From assembly GCF_003985155.1 (NCBI RefSeq), contig NZ_ML133694.1:186001-250000 (forward strand): a stretch of DNA of 64,000 nt. The letters are read 5' to 3'. Both the position numbers and the translations under genes were made by a program. The stretch comes from Rhizobium vallis. Lineage in GTDB: Bacteria; Pseudomonadota; Alphaproteobacteria; Rhizobiales; Rhizobiaceae. Below, piece after piece: positions 1-10,489 of the stretch (its first letter is position 1; each line of letters begins with the position of its first letter). The notes under the pieces were generated by a model. The model was not told the DNA's origin. It worked only from the letters and a program-made list of their open reading frames with translations, and did not search any database.

Positions 1-771
1 TACGTTTATCCGCGCACGACCAACAAGATTCTTGAGGCATACCTGATTTCGAAGGGTATTCCGAAGGAAGACATCCTGACCAACTACACGCCGTTCGGCT
101 TCTCCGACTGGCAGACCGAAGTTGCGAAGATCAAGGAATTCGGTTCGGCCGGCAAGAAGACCGCCGTCGTCTCGACGATCAACGGCGATGCCAACGTTCC
201 CTTCTACAAGGAACTGGGTAACAAGGGCATCAAGGCAACCGACATTCCCGTCGTCGCCTTCTCGGTTGGCGAAGAAGAGCTTGCCGGTCTCGACACCAAG
301 CCGCTCGTCGGCCATCTCGCTGCCTGGAACTACTTCGAGTCTGTGGAAAGCCCTGCCAACAAGAAGTTCATCAAGGACTGGCACGCTTTCACCAAGAACG
401 ACAAGCGCGTGACGAACGACCCGATGGAAGCTGCCTATATCGGCTTCAACGCATGGGTTAAGGCTGTCCAGGCCGCCGGCACGACCGATACCGACAAGGT
501 TCTCGACACCATCATCGGCGTCAGCGTTCCGAACCTTTCCGGCGGCTATGCCACAGTCATGCCGAACCACCACATCACCAAGCCGGTGCTGATCGGTGAA
601 ATCCAGGCCAACGGCCAGTTCGAAATCGTCCAGCAGACGCCTGCCGTCGTCGGCGACGAATGGTCCGACTACCTGCCTGACTCCAAGGACCTGATCTCCG
701 ATTGGCGCAAGCCGATGTCCTGCGGCAACTTCAACGTTGCTACGGGCAAGTGCGGCGGCAAGGGCTCCTGA
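1..771 (+). CDS. urtA: Urea ABC transporter substrate-binding protein UrtA, 3' part
   Basis: The reading frame is open from the first base of the window to a TGA at 769-771, giving the last 256 residues; the start and signal peptide lie outside. The sequence is that of a periplasmic type-I (Leu/Ile/Val-like) binding protein of the urea/short-chain amide family, with long stretches such as NGDANVPFYKELGNKGI and the Cys-containing C-terminal end typical of UrtA. It binds urea in the periplasm and delivers it to UrtBC. Identification is reinforced by urtB, C, D and E following in order on the same strand and by urease genes after them. Expected full length is about 430 residues, so roughly 60 percent is present. 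Confidence 0.95.
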   Translation, partial: YVYPRTTNKILEAYLISKGIPKEDILTNYTPFGFSDWQTEVAKIKEFGSAGKKTAVVSTINGDANVPFYKELGNKGIKATDIPVVAFSVGEEELAGLDTKPLVGHLAAWNYFESVESPANKKFIKDWHAFTKNDKRVTNDPMEAAYIGFNAWVKAVQAAGTTDTDKVLDTIIGVSVPNLSGGYATVMPNHHITKPVLIGEIQANGQFEIVQQTPAVVGDEWSDYLPDSKDLISDWRKPMSCGNFNVATGKCGGKGS

Positions 772-802
772 GTACGATCCGGATCCGATGATTGCCTGAA
801 GG

Positions 803-831
803 CTTCCGTCCGGGTTGATCCCGGGCGGAAG
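803..831 (+). promoter_or_regulatory. Strong stem-loop between urtA and urtB
   Basis: A hairpin with an almost perfect 12-bp GC-rich stem and 5-nt loop lies 32 bases after the urtA stop. No T-run follows it, so it looks like an mRNA 3'-end stabiliser or attenuator rather than a full terminator. That would make the abundant binding protein more highly expressed than the membrane components, as is common in ABC operons. The stem is visible; the role is inferred. Confidence 0.6.
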
Positions 832-884
832 TCCGTCCCAGCGATTGCGCCGCGAGGCCAACACTATCAAGGGCGAGAAAGCCG

Positions 885-2522
885 ATGTATCGCGCCATAA
901 AGATTTTCCTCATCACGGTTTTCCTGACGTGTTCGAGCCTGACATTTTCGGGCGTGATAATCTCGAGCGAAGTCCACGCCCAGGACGATATCCACGTGCT
1001 CATCGACGCGCTCGGCGTCGGCGACTTTCCGGAACGTGAAGCAGCCATCAAAGCGCTGGTTGCTTCCAAGGACCAGCATGTCAGCCAGATCCTGCAGCAG
1101 TTGAGCGACGGCCTTCTCTACGTCAATTCCGATGGCGGCCCGGTTCTCCTCCAGGGCGGTACCGATGACGAGCCGACCTATTCAGATCCGATCACCGGCG
1201 AAGCCGCTGCCGATGTCGATCCGGATCTGATGACGAAGGTCAAGATCAACAACGCGCTTCGCGGCGTCATCAGCGCCGCCACCAGCCAGCTGACGCTGAT
1301 GAGCCCGGACCGTTCCGCGCGGCTTGCCGCGGCGCAGGGCCTCCTGAAAGATGCCGATCCCGCCAATCTCGACCTGCTGAACTCGGCGCTGGCGGCCGAG
1401 AAGGATGCTGAGATCAAGAATACGATGGAAGCGGCGCGCGCAGTGCTGCTGCTCAAGACGGATGCGAGCGTCGAAGACAAGAAGGCTGCGATCGATACGA
1501 TCGCGGCGCGCGGCAATCGCGATGCGCTGACCATCCTCACGACCACACTCGAAACCGCGCCTGAAGACCTGAAGTCGGCGATTCAGGCAGATATCAGCTC
1601 CATCAATCGCAGCCTGGCGCTGTGGGATATCGTTCAGAACATCTGGTACGGATTGTCTCTCGGCTCGGTACTCCTGCTTGCGGCGATCGGCCTTGCCATC
1701 ACCTTCGGTGTCATGGGCGTGATCAACATGGCGCATGGCGAAATGGTGATGATCGGCGCCTACACGACCTATGTCGTGCAGGAATACATAAGCTCGGCCT
1801 TTCCTGAACTTGCCGATTATTCGCTGGCCTTTGCCGTGCCCGCGGCCTTCGTCTTTACCGGCTTCGTCGGTCTGATAATCGAGCGCGCCGTTATCCGCTA
1901 TCTCTATGGCCGGCCGCTCGAAACGCTGCTCGCCACCTGGGGCGTATCGCTGATCCTGCAGCAGGCGGTGCGCAGCATCTTCGGCCCGACCAACCGCGAG
2001 GTCCGCAATCCGAGCTGGATGTCCGGCGTCTTCGATCTCGGCGGGCTCTCCATCACCTGGAACCGACTGTGGATCATCGTCTTTTCGATGGTGGTCTTTG
2101 TGGCGCTGCTCTTGCTGCTCAAGCGGTCCGCCTTCGGCCTGCAGATGCGGGCCGTGACGCAGAACCGCCGCATGGCGTCATCGATGGGCATCCGCACTGG
2201 CTGGGTCGATGCCTTCACCTTCGCGCTCGGCTCGGGCATTGCGGGCATCGCCGGCGTGGCGCTCAGCCAGATCGACAACGTCTCGCCGAACCTCGGTCAA
2301 TCCTACATCATCGACAGCTTCATGGTCGTCGTCTTCGGCGGCGTCGGCAATCTCTGGGGCACGCTGGTCGGCGCGCTCTCGCTCGGTGTCGTCAACAAGT
2401 TCCTCGAGCCCTTCGCCGGCGCCGTGCTCGGCAAAATCCTGGTGCTCGTCCTCATCATTCTCTTCATCCAGAAGCGTCCGCGCGGACTGTTCGCACTCAA
2501 AGGAAGGGCGGTGGAAGCATGA
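885..2522 (+). CDS. urtB: Urea ABC transporter permease UrtB
   Basis: 545 residues. Residues 1-30 form a signal peptide. Residues about 35-245 are a soluble alpha-helical, repeat-like extension characteristic of UrtB and absent from plain LivH permeases. From about residue 250 there is a LivH-type inner-membrane permease with about eight hydrophobic segments, including the conserved MGVINMAHGEMVMIGAY loop. The ATG at 885 is preceded by a GGGCGAG ribosome site. With UrtC it forms the urea channel across the inner membrane. The stop overlaps the urtC start by 4 bases (ATGA), indicating translational coupling. Confidence 0.95.
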   Translation: MYRAIKIFLITVFLTCSSLTFSGVIISSEVHAQDDIHVLIDALGVGDFPEREAAIKALVASKDQHVSQILQQLSDGLLYVNSDGGPVLLQGGTDDEPTYSDPITGEAAADVDPDLMTKVKINNALRGVISAATSQLTLMSPDRSARLAAAQGLLKDADPANLDLLNSALAAEKDAEIKNTMEAARAVLLLKTDASVEDKKAAIDTIAARGNRDALTILTTTLETAPEDLKSAIQADISSINRSLALWDIVQNIWYGLSLGSVLLLAAIGLAITFGVMGVINMAHGEMVMIGAYTTYVVQEYISSAFPELADYSLAFAVPAAFVFTGFVGLIIERAVIRYLYGRPLETLLATWGVSLILQQAVRSIFGPTNREVRNPSWMSGVFDLGGLSITWNRLWIIVFSMVVFVALLLLLKRSAFGLQMRAVTQNRRMASSMGIRTGWVDAFTFALGSGIAGIAGVALSQIDNVSPNLGQSYIIDSFMVVVFGGVGNLWGTLVGALSLGVVNKFLEPFAGAVLGKILVLVLIILFIQKRPRGLFALKGRAVEA

Positions 2523-3682
2523 TTACGGCCTTCCTTCTCCGGTCTCTCGATCGCAAGATCTCAATCGCCATCGCATTATTGCTGGTGGTCGCCATTCTCG
2601 TGCCGGTGCTGAACCTTGCGACCGGACCGACCAATCCGCTGCACATCCCGACCTATATCATGGCGCTGTTCGGCAAGTACCTGACCTATGCGCTGCTGGC
2701 GCTGGCGCTCGATCTCGTCTGGGGCTTCTGCGGTATCCTGTCGCTCGGCCACGGCGCTTTCTTCGCGCTCGGCGGCTATGCGATGGGCATGTACCTGATG
2801 CGTCAGATCGGCTCGCGCGGCGTCTACGGCGATCCGATCCTGCCCGATTTCATGGTGTTCCTGAATTGGAAGGAACTGCCGTGGTTCTGGTACGGCTTCG
2901 ACCACTTCTGGTTCGCGGCGCTGATGGTGCTTCTCGTTCCCGGCCTGCTCGCCTTCGTCTTCGGCTGGTTCGCCTTCCGCTCGCGCGTCAACGGCGTCTA
3001 TCTCTCGATCATCACCCAGGCGATGACCTACGCGCTGCTGCTTGCCTTCTTCCGCAACGACATGGGCTTCGGCGGCAATAACGGCATGACCGACTTCAAG
3101 GATATTCTCGGCTTCAACATCCAAGCCGACGGCACGCGCGCCAGCCTCTTTGCCGCGACGGCGATCTTCCTGGCACTGTCGCTGATGATCGCGTCGGCGA
3201 TCGTGCGCTCGAAATTCGGCAAGGTGCTGGTCGGCGTGCGCGATGCCGAAAGCCGCACCCGTTTCCTCGGCTACCGCGTCGAGCACTTCAAGCTCTTCAC
3301 CTTCGTCGTCTCGGCGATGATGGCGGGCATAGCAGGCGCGCTCTACGTGCCGCAGGTTGGCATCATCAATCCCGGCGAATTCGCGCCGGCCAATTCGATC
3401 GAAGTCGTCATCTGGACGGCGGTCGGCGGGCGGGCGACGCTGATCGGGCCGATCATCGGCGCGATCCTCGTCAACGGCGGCAAGACGATCTTCACCGGCC
3501 TCTTTCCGGAGTTCTGGCTGTTTGCGCTCGGCGGCCTCTTCGTCGCCGTCACGCTGTTCCTGCCGAAAGGCGTCGTCGGCACGATTTCGCACTATCTCGG
3601 CAAGCGGAAGGTCGCCTCCGAGACCGCACCGCCGGCGGCGCAGGAAGACGGCATCGAGCCGAAAATCCAGGCAGCGGAGTGA
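2519..3682 (+). CDS. urtC: Urea ABC transporter permease UrtC
   Basis: 387 residues starting at the ATG that overlaps the urtB stop. An open frame continues further upstream inside urtB, but its translation is unlike any permease, so the overlapping ATG is chosen. The protein is a LivM-type permease with about nine membrane segments, the motif WGFCGILSLGHGAFFALGGY near residue 70 and a long extramembrane loop with GFGGNNGMTDF. It pairs with UrtB. The polar C-terminal tail is common in UrtC. The stop overlaps the GTG start of urtD by 4 bases. Confidence 0.94.
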   Translation: MITAFLLRSLDRKISIAIALLLVVAILVPVLNLATGPTNPLHIPTYIMALFGKYLTYALLALALDLVWGFCGILSLGHGAFFALGGYAMGMYLMRQIGSRGVYGDPILPDFMVFLNWKELPWFWYGFDHFWFAALMVLLVPGLLAFVFGWFAFRSRVNGVYLSIITQAMTYALLLAFFRNDMGFGGNNGMTDFKDILGFNIQADGTRASLFAATAIFLALSLMIASAIVRSKFGKVLVGVRDAESRTRFLGYRVEHFKLFTFVVSAMMAGIAGALYVPQVGIINPGEFAPANSIEVVIWTAVGGRATLIGPIIGAILVNGGKTIFTGLFPEFWLFALGGLFVAVTLFLPKGVVGTISHYLGKRKVASETAPPAAQEDGIEPKIQAAE

Positions 3683-4443
3683 GCGCCATGATCCCTGATG
3701 TCAAACCCACCAGCGTGCTTTATCTCAGCGGCGTGTCGGTTTCCTTCGACGGCTTCAAGGCGCTGAATTCGCTCTCGATCGTCATCGAGCCGGGCGAGCT
3801 TCGCGCCATCATCGGCCCGAACGGCGCCGGCAAGACGACGATGATGGATATCATCACTGGCAAGACCAGGCCCGACGAAGGCGAAGTGTTCTTCAACGGC
3901 ACGATCGATCTCACCAAGAAGGATGAGGCCGACATCGCCCAGCTCGGCATTGGGCGCAAATTCCAGAAGCCGACGGTCTTCGAAAGCCATACGGTCTGGG
4001 ACAATCTGGAGCTGGCGCTGAACCGCCGCCGCGGCGTGTTCTCGACGCTGTTCTACCGACTTTCCGGCGAGGACAAGGCGCGCATCGAGGAGATCCTCGA
4101 AACGGTGCGGCTGACGCATCGGCGCGACGAACTGGCCGCCAACCTTTCGCATGGGCAGAAGCAGTGGCTGGAGATCGGCATGCTGCTGGCGCAGGAGCCG
4201 AAGCTCCTTCTCGTCGACGAGCCGGTGGCCGGCATGACGGACGCCGAGACGGCGGAAACGGCGATCCTGCTTCGGGATATCGCCAGGACGCGCTCGGTCG
4301 TCGTCGTCGAGCACGACATGGGCTTCATCCGAGACCTCGGCGTCAAAGTGACCTGCCTTGCCGAAGGCTCGGTGCTGGCGGAAGGATCGATCGATTTCGT
4401 CAGTTCCGATCCGAAGGTAATCGAGAACTATCTAGGGCGGTGA
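3679..4443 (+). CDS. urtD: Urea ABC transporter ATP-binding protein UrtD
   Basis: 254 residues from GTG 3679, which overlaps the urtC stop (GTGA); an ATG at 3688 is an alternative. It is a LivG-type ATPase with Walker A GPNGAGKTT at about residues 46-54, signature LSHGQKQWLEIG and Walker B LLLVDEPVAGM. The signature reads LSHGQ rather than LSGGQ, which is normal for UrtD. It powers urea import with UrtE on the cytoplasmic face. A 222-bp gap holding a palindromic element separates it from urtE, the only large gap inside the urt run. Confidence 0.95.
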   Translation: MSAMIPDVKPTSVLYLSGVSVSFDGFKALNSLSIVIEPGELRAIIGPNGAGKTTMMDIITGKTRPDEGEVFFNGTIDLTKKDEADIAQLGIGRKFQKPTVFESHTVWDNLELALNRRRGVFSTLFYRLSGEDKARIEEILETVRLTHRRDELAANLSHGQKQWLEIGMLLAQEPKLLLVDEPVAGMTDAETAETAILLRDIARTRSVVVVEHDMGFIRDLGVKVTCLAEGSVLAEGSIDFVSSDPKVIENYLGR

Positions 4444-4481
4444 GGGGATGATTGAACTCTCTATTATCGCTGCGGGTTTGA

Positions 4482-4631
4482 CCCCTCCCCAACCCCTCCC
4501 CACAAGGGGGAGGGGCTTAACTGAGCGGCTCGCTGACCCCCACAATTATCGGTTTTCCCGCGGTTTGATGGGAAGCAAAGCGGCAGCTCCGGGTCAGCCC
4601 CTCCCCCTTGTGGGGAGGGGTTGGGGAGGGG
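4482..4631. repeat. 150-bp palindromic intergenic element (C-rich family), copy A
   Basis: Two 34-bp arms (4482-4515 and 4598-4631) are perfect inverted repeats of one another. They are built of CCCCTCC/GGGGAGG blocks around ACAAGG/CCTTGT, and enclose an 82-bp non-conserved core. Copy B lies at 25027-25173. Short frames crossing it translate to Pro/Gly-rich nonsense on both strands and are not genes. It looks like a small non-autonomous palindromic element inserted between urtD and urtE; it may fold in RNA and modulate urtE expression. Confidence 0.85.
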
Positions 4632-4665
4632 TTTTTGCATCCGCAACGCGCCAGGAGACGACATC

Positions 4666-5361
4666 ATGCTGACAGTTGAAAACGCGAACCTGCATTATGG
4701 CGCCGCCCAGGCGCTGCGCGGCATCTCCATCAAAGCGGAGATGGGCAAGATCACCTGCGTGCTGGGGCGTAACGGCGTGGGGAAGAGTTCGCTTCTGCGC
4801 GCCGTGACCGGCCAGCATCCGCTCTCGGCCGGCGCCGTCACCTTCAACGATACTAGGTTGAATGGCCTGCCGCCTTTTGCCCGCGCCAAGCAGGGCATCG
4901 GCTATGTGCCGCAGGGGCGGGAGATCTTTCCGCTGCTGACCGTCAAGGAAAATCTCGAGACCGGCTTCGCGCCCCTTGGCCGCCGTGACCGGAACATTCC
5001 GGACGATATCTTCAGTCTCTTCCCGGTGCTGAAGTCGATGTTGTCGCGTCGCGGCGGCGATCTTTCCGGCGGGCAGCAGCAGCAGCTGGCGATCGGACGC
5101 GCCATGGTGACGCGGCCGAAGATCCTTGTGCTCGACGAACCGACCGAAGGCATCCAGCCGTCGATCATCAAGGATATCGGCCGGGCGATCCGCTACCTTC
5201 GTGATTCCACCGGCATGGCGATCCTGCTCGTCGAGCAATATCTCGATTTCTGCCGGGAGCTTGCCGACTACGTCTACATCATGGATCGCGGCGAGATCGT
5301 GCATGAAGGGCTTGCCGAAACACTGGATACACCGGAGGCTCGCCGGCACTTGACCGTCTGA
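4666..5361 (+). CDS. urtE: Urea ABC transporter ATP-binding protein UrtE
   Basis: 231 residues. The start is ATG 4666 with AGGAGA 8 bases upstream; the frame is open further upstream only through the palindromic element. It is a LivF-type ATPase with Walker A GRNGVGKSS, signature LSGGQQQQLAIGRAM and Walker B LVLDEPTEGIQPSII. The Q-rich signature and TEGIQPS are hallmarks of UrtE against other LivF proteins. It completes the urea importer with UrtD. ureD begins 151 bases later, so urea uptake and urease may share a transcript. Confidence 0.95.
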   Translation: MLTVENANLHYGAAQALRGISIKAEMGKITCVLGRNGVGKSSLLRAVTGQHPLSAGAVTFNDTRLNGLPPFARAKQGIGYVPQGREIFPLLTVKENLETGFAPLGRRDRNIPDDIFSLFPVLKSMLSRRGGDLSGGQQQQLAIGRAMVTRPKILVLDEPTEGIQPSIIKDIGRAIRYLRDSTGMAILLVEQYLDFCRELADYVYIMDRGEIVHEGLAETLDTPEARRHLTV

Positions 5362-5512
5362 CGGGCAGATGCTGCATTTTGCGGCAGAAGGTGCGGCGCC
5401 CGACACACCTTCCGCCGCCGCCAAAGGCCTGCTCCGGGCGGCATGGGAATTGCTTGCTTTCCGTCACCTGCGCGATTGAATGGAAAACGATGGCGCGACC
5501 GAAAGGGACGAT

Positions 5513-6334
5513 ATGACGATTGCGGCGGTGAGCACGAGACCGCAAAGAGCGGAGGGACGCGGGCATCTGGCGGCAAAGCTGTTCGATGGCCGCACGCGCA
5601 TCCGTGAGCTTTATCAGGGTGGCGCGGCGAAGATCCGTCTGCCCGATACGTTCGATGCCTCGATGGAAGCCGTCATCATCAACACGGCAGGCGGGTTGAC
5701 CGGCGGTGACCGGATGAACTGGAGCGTCGTTGCCGGCGCCGGCACCCGCATCGACGTCACCACGCAGGCCTGCGAGAAGATTTACAAGGCTTCGGCCGGA
5801 ACCGCCGAAGTGACGACCGCCATCAATGTCGGAGCCGGCGCCCGCGTCGACTGGCTGCCGCAGGAAACGATTCTCTTCGACCGGGCGGCACTTTTCCGCC
5901 GCCTGGATGTCGATCTTGACGAGAGCGGCGAATTTCTGGCCGTCGAAGCCGTGCTGCTCGGCCGCAAGGCGATGGGCGAGGCGGTGGAGACGGGGCTTTT
6001 CCGTGATCGCTGGCGCATCCGCCGTTCGGGTCGGCTGATCCATGCCGAAGAACTGAAGCTTTCCGAAGGCATCTCGGCTCTAGCGGCCCGTCAGGCCGTG
6101 CTCGGCGGGCAGGTGGCCTTTGCAACGCTGCTCTATGCCGGGCCGCTCGCGGAAGCTTATCTCGGCAAAGTCAGGCCGCTCGTCGAGGGGCAGATGGGCG
6201 GCGCCAGCGCGTGGAACGACAAGCTCGTCGTGCGCCTTGCGGCAGCTGACGGCTTTGCGCTCCGAAAAATCCTGATCCCGGTCATTTCCATCTTGCGCAA
6301 CGGTGCGCCGGTGCCGAAAGTCTGGAATCTATAA
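5513..6334 (+). CDS. ureD: Urease accessory protein UreD (UreH)
   Basis: 273 residues from ATG 5513, chosen over the in-frame ATG 5480 because AAAGGGA sits 8 bases upstream and the family N-terminus starts near here. The protein shows the UreD core NTAGGLTGGDRMNW and TTQACEKIYKAS, then DWLPQETILFDRA. UreD is the scaffold that binds apo-urease and, with UreF and UreG, allows nickel insertion and lysine carbamylation in UreC. It is cytoplasmic and lies first in the urease run, ahead of ureA by 28 bases. Confidence 0.95.
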   Translation: MTIAAVSTRPQRAEGRGHLAAKLFDGRTRIRELYQGGAAKIRLPDTFDASMEAVIINTAGGLTGGDRMNWSVVAGAGTRIDVTTQACEKIYKASAGTAEVTTAINVGAGARVDWLPQETILFDRAALFRRLDVDLDESGEFLAVEAVLLGRKAMGEAVETGLFRDRWRIRRSGRLIHAEELKLSEGISALAARQAVLGGQVAFATLLYAGPLAEAYLGKVRPLVEGQMGGASAWNDKLVVRLAAADGFALRKILIPVISILRNGAPVPKVWNL

Positions 6335-6362
6335 ATTTGACTATGAAGCAGATGGGCAAGCA

Positions 6363-6665
6363 ATGAACCTCACTCCGAGAGAAAAAGACAAGCTGCTGAT
6401 TTCAATGGCGGCGATGGTGGCGCGGCGGCGGCTGGAGCGCGGCGTCAAGCTGAACTATCCCGAAGCAATCGCGCTGATCAGCGATTTCGTCGTCGAAGGC
6501 GCCCGTGACGGGCGCCCGGTCGCCGAGCTGATGGAGGCCGGCGCCCATGTGATCGGCCGCGACCAGGTCATGGAGGGCATCGCCGAAATGATCCACGACG
6601 TGCAGGTGGAGGCGACCTTCCCCGATGGCACCAAGCTTGTCACCGTGCACGAACCGATCAGGTGA
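6363..6665 (+). CDS. ureA: Urease gamma subunit UreA
   Basis: 100 residues, exactly the family length, from ATG 6363 (MNLTPREKDKLLISMAAMVA). The motif LNYPEAIALISDFVVEGARDG and the end VTVHEPIR are diagnostic of the gamma subunit. It packs with UreB and UreC in the (alpha-beta-gamma)3 urease that hydrolyses urea to ammonia and carbamate in the cytoplasm. A separate gamma gene, rather than a fused gamma-beta gene, is the usual bacterial arrangement. Confidence 0.97.
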   Translation: MNLTPREKDKLLISMAAMVARRRLERGVKLNYPEAIALISDFVVEGARDGRPVAELMEAGAHVIGRDQVMEGIAEMIHDVQVEATFPDGTKLVTVHEPIR

Positions 6666-6674
6666 GGAGGTAGC

Positions 6675-6926
6675 ATGCTGGAACTCAGGCCCAATTGCGA
6701 ATGCTGCGACAAGGATTTGCCGCCGGAGAGCGCAGAGGCGCGGATCTGCACCTATGAGTGCACGTTCTGCGCCGATTGCGCAGACGGCGTGCTGAAAGGT
6801 CTCTGCCCGAACTGCGGCGGTAATCTGGTCGTCAGACCCATCCGGCCCGCCGCCATGCTCGCCAAAAATCCGGCATCGACGAAACGCGTGTTGAAGGCCG
6901 AGGGCTGCGCGCCCAAGGCGGCTTGA
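6675..6926 (+). CDS. DUF1272 Cys-rich small protein within the urease run
   Basis: 83 residues, ATG 6675, with GAGGAGG just upstream across the end of ureA. The first 55 residues contain several CxxC-type pairs (CECC, CTYECTFCADC, CPNCGG), consistent with a small zinc-ribbon protein of the DUF1272 family. A basic Ala/Lys tail follows. It lies 9 bases after ureA and 10 before ureB, so it must be co-transcribed with urease. The function is unknown; a metal-related or regulatory role is only suggested by position. Confidence 0.85.
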   Translation: MLELRPNCECCDKDLPPESAEARICTYECTFCADCADGVLKGLCPNCGGNLVVRPIRPAAMLAKNPASTKRVLKAEGCAPKAA

Positions 6927-6936
6927 GGAGAACGAG

Positions 6937-7242
6937 ATGATTCCAGGCGAAATCATAGCCGCAAGCGGCGACATCGAACTCAATGCCGGCGCGCCGACGG
7001 TGACGCTCGAAGTTTCCAATACGGGCGATCGGCCGGTCCAGGTGGGCAGCCACTATCATTTCGCCGAGACCAATGCCGGGCTTTCCTTCGACCGCGCGGC
7101 GGCGCATGGCAAGCGGCTGGATATTCCGGCGGGGACGGCCGTGCGTTTCGAGCCCGGGCAGACGCGCTCGGTGACGCTGATCCCGCTTTCCGGCAAGCGG
7201 GAGGTCTATGGCTTCCGTCAGCTGGTGATGGGCAAGCTCTAG
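6937..7242 (+). CDS. ureB: Urease beta subunit UreB
   Basis: 101 residues from ATG 6937 with a GAGGAGAA site. It carries the beta-subunit signatures MIPGEI at the start, NTGDRPVQVGSHYHFAETN, RLDIPAGTAVRFEPGQ and the end REVYGFRQLVMGKL. It is a structural subunit that contacts the UreC active-site flap. Length and end points match the family exactly. Confidence 0.97.
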   Translation: MIPGEIIAASGDIELNAGAPTVTLEVSNTGDRPVQVGSHYHFAETNAGLSFDRAAAHGKRLDIPAGTAVRFEPGQTRSVTLIPLSGKREVYGFRQLVMGKL

Positions 7243-7260
7243 GATAAGCGGGAGAGATGC

Positions 7261-7668
7261 ATGCGTTTGAATATCTGCCTCGTCGCGGCGGCGATCTTGC
7301 TGGCTTCGGGTGCGGCGTCTGCCCAGGATATCGTCTGCAAGAATCCCCAGACGCAATCGGACATGACCTCCTGCGAAGCGGCGCGCCATGAGACCGCCGA
7401 CAAGGCGCTGAATGCGCAATACAAAAAGACCCGCGCCGCCATGGCGGCGATCGACAAGGACCTCGATGGCGACATGAAGGGTGCGGAACAGGCGCTGGTC
7501 AAGGCGCAGCGCGCCTGGATCGATTATCGCGATGCCGAATGCGACGCCTTCGGTTTTCAGGCCCGGGGCGGCACGATGGAGCCGATGCTGGTCGCCGGAT
7601 GTCTCGCCGATGTCACCGATAAACGCACGAAAGAGCTGAAAGAGCTCGAAGATTCGACGAGCCGGTAA
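7261..7668 (+). CDS. Secreted LprI-like (PF07007) protein
   Basis: 135 residues with a clear signal peptide cleaved near ASAQD (about residue 22). The mature part has the pattern of the lysozyme-inhibitor LprI/DUF1311 domain: four cysteines (CKNP, SCEAARH, AECDAF, AGCLADVT) and the motif QRAWIDYRDAECDAF. It is probably periplasmic. It sits 18 bases after ureB and 93 before ureC, inside the urease run. No link to urease chemistry is evident; a periplasmic protective or inhibitor role is inferred from the family. Confidence 0.85.
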   Translation: MRLNICLVAAAILLASGAASAQDIVCKNPQTQSDMTSCEAARHETADKALNAQYKKTRAAMAAIDKDLDGDMKGAEQALVKAQRAWIDYRDAECDAFGFQARGGTMEPMLVAGCLADVTDKRTKELKELEDSTSR

Positions 7669-7761
7669 AAGTCATCGATTTAACGTCGCCGTCTCCTGCC
7701 GAGGAAATGGTTGACGTTGCCTAAACGCCGCGGCGTGCCGCTTTCTGAAGGAACCTGACAG

Positions 7762-9474
<1,713 letters not shown>

Positions 9475-9486
9475 ACCGGTCATTCT

Positions 9487-10158
9487 GTGCGGAGGGGCAT
9501 AGGCTGGTTTCTGCGGATCATGGTCCTGCTCGTGGCTCTGGCCGCGGGCGGAACCTTTATTCCCCGGCCGCTGATCGCGCCCGTCAAGGCGTCGTCTGCC
9601 GAGGCGACGCACCGGATTCTGTTGCTGTCGGGGCCGATCCATACCGATATTGCAATCCGGCTTGATGATGAAACCCGGGCGGCCTTTTCCTTCCTCGATG
9701 GGACCGATTTTCCGCTCGGCCATCCGAATGCGGAATGGCTTATTCTGGGCTGGGGCGGCCGCGCCTTCTATCTGGAAACCCCGACCTGGGCGGAGCTGAA
9801 GCCGATGCCGGTGCTGCGGGCGCTGACGATCGATCGTTCGGTACTGCACGTAGACCTCGCCGGTCATATCACCGAGCCGCAGCCGGCTGTTACGGCATTC
9901 GATGTCAGCGACGATCAGCTGGCGCGGCTACGCGATTTCATGGTGGACAGCTTCGTCCGCGACGCCGGCGAGATCGTACCGATCCCCGATGCGGGTTACG
10001 GCGAAATCGACCGGTTTTTCGAGGCCAAGGGATATTTCAATGCCCTGTTCGGCTGCAATACCTGGACTGCTGCTGCCCTGCGCTCGGCCGGGCTTCGGAC
10101 CGGCTTCTGGAACCCGCTTCCACAATCTTTGCGATTGTCTGTGGCTGTCTACAATTGA
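9487..10158 (+). CDS. TIGR02117/DUF2459 urease-region conserved protein
   Basis: 223 residues from GTG 9487, 12 bases after ureC. One N-terminal membrane segment or signal anchor (residues 8-27) is followed by a periplasmic domain with HTDIAI, WLILGWGGRAFYLETPTW and a C-terminal FGCNTWTAAALRSAG. The layout (early His, late Cys-Asn-Thr-Trp) matches the family described as a conserved hypothetical of the urease region. The Cys and His could form a hydrolase-like site, but that is speculation. Co-transcription with ureC is likely. Confidence 0.85.
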   Translation: MRRGIGWFLRIMVLLVALAAGGTFIPRPLIAPVKASSAEATHRILLLSGPIHTDIAIRLDDETRAAFSFLDGTDFPLGHPNAEWLILGWGGRAFYLETPTWAELKPMPVLRALTIDRSVLHVDLAGHITEPQPAVTAFDVSDDQLARLRDFMVDSFVRDAGEIVPIPDAGYGEIDRFFEAKGYFNALFGCNTWTAAALRSAGLRTGFWNPLPQSLRLSVAVYN

Positions 10159-10489
10159 AGCAATTGCCGACCAGGCCGGTGTTATACCAAATTGTGAACG
10201 GTACTCTCCATTCGGTTGTAAAAATCAGTGGAAAAATCGGTATTCCCCTGGGTTAAACCATTCTGGAACAGCCCTGCCGAACAGCGGGAAAAAGCTTTTT
10301 TATATCAATTGTCTAGCTGTCTCTCAGGAGTGTCCGATTCAGGGATTGAACGTTTACATCCCCTGCTAGAAAAAATCCGTCCACCGAATCGTCCAAAACC
10401 ATTCGAATTTTAACGAGTCGATTAAGACACCCGCAGCAATTGGGCTCTTATCAATTGCCTTGCAACGCCGGGCAGGAAGGTTGATTCTC
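10159..10489. other. 331-bp intergenic gap, lower GC, no gene seen
   Basis: The stretch between the DUF2459 gene and the diguanylate cyclase is more AT-rich than its surroundings. It contains CAATTG-type short repeats near 10133-10160, 10308 and 10438-10456. The frames crossing it have atypical composition and no ribosome site. It most likely carries the promoter of the GGDEF gene, but no convincing -35/-10 pair stands out. It splits the urease cluster physically into ureDABC and ureEFG halves. Confidence 0.5.

Noticed and set aside
4448..4672. Short frames on both strands across the urtD-urtE gap
   Set aside because: Their translations are Pro/Gly-rich readings of the palindromic arms; the urtE start with its ribosome site lies inside.
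9902..10413. Overlapping frames running from the DUF2459 gene into the 10159-10489 gap
   Set aside because: They begin in a shifted frame of a real gene, lack ribosome sites and have mixed composition across the boundary.
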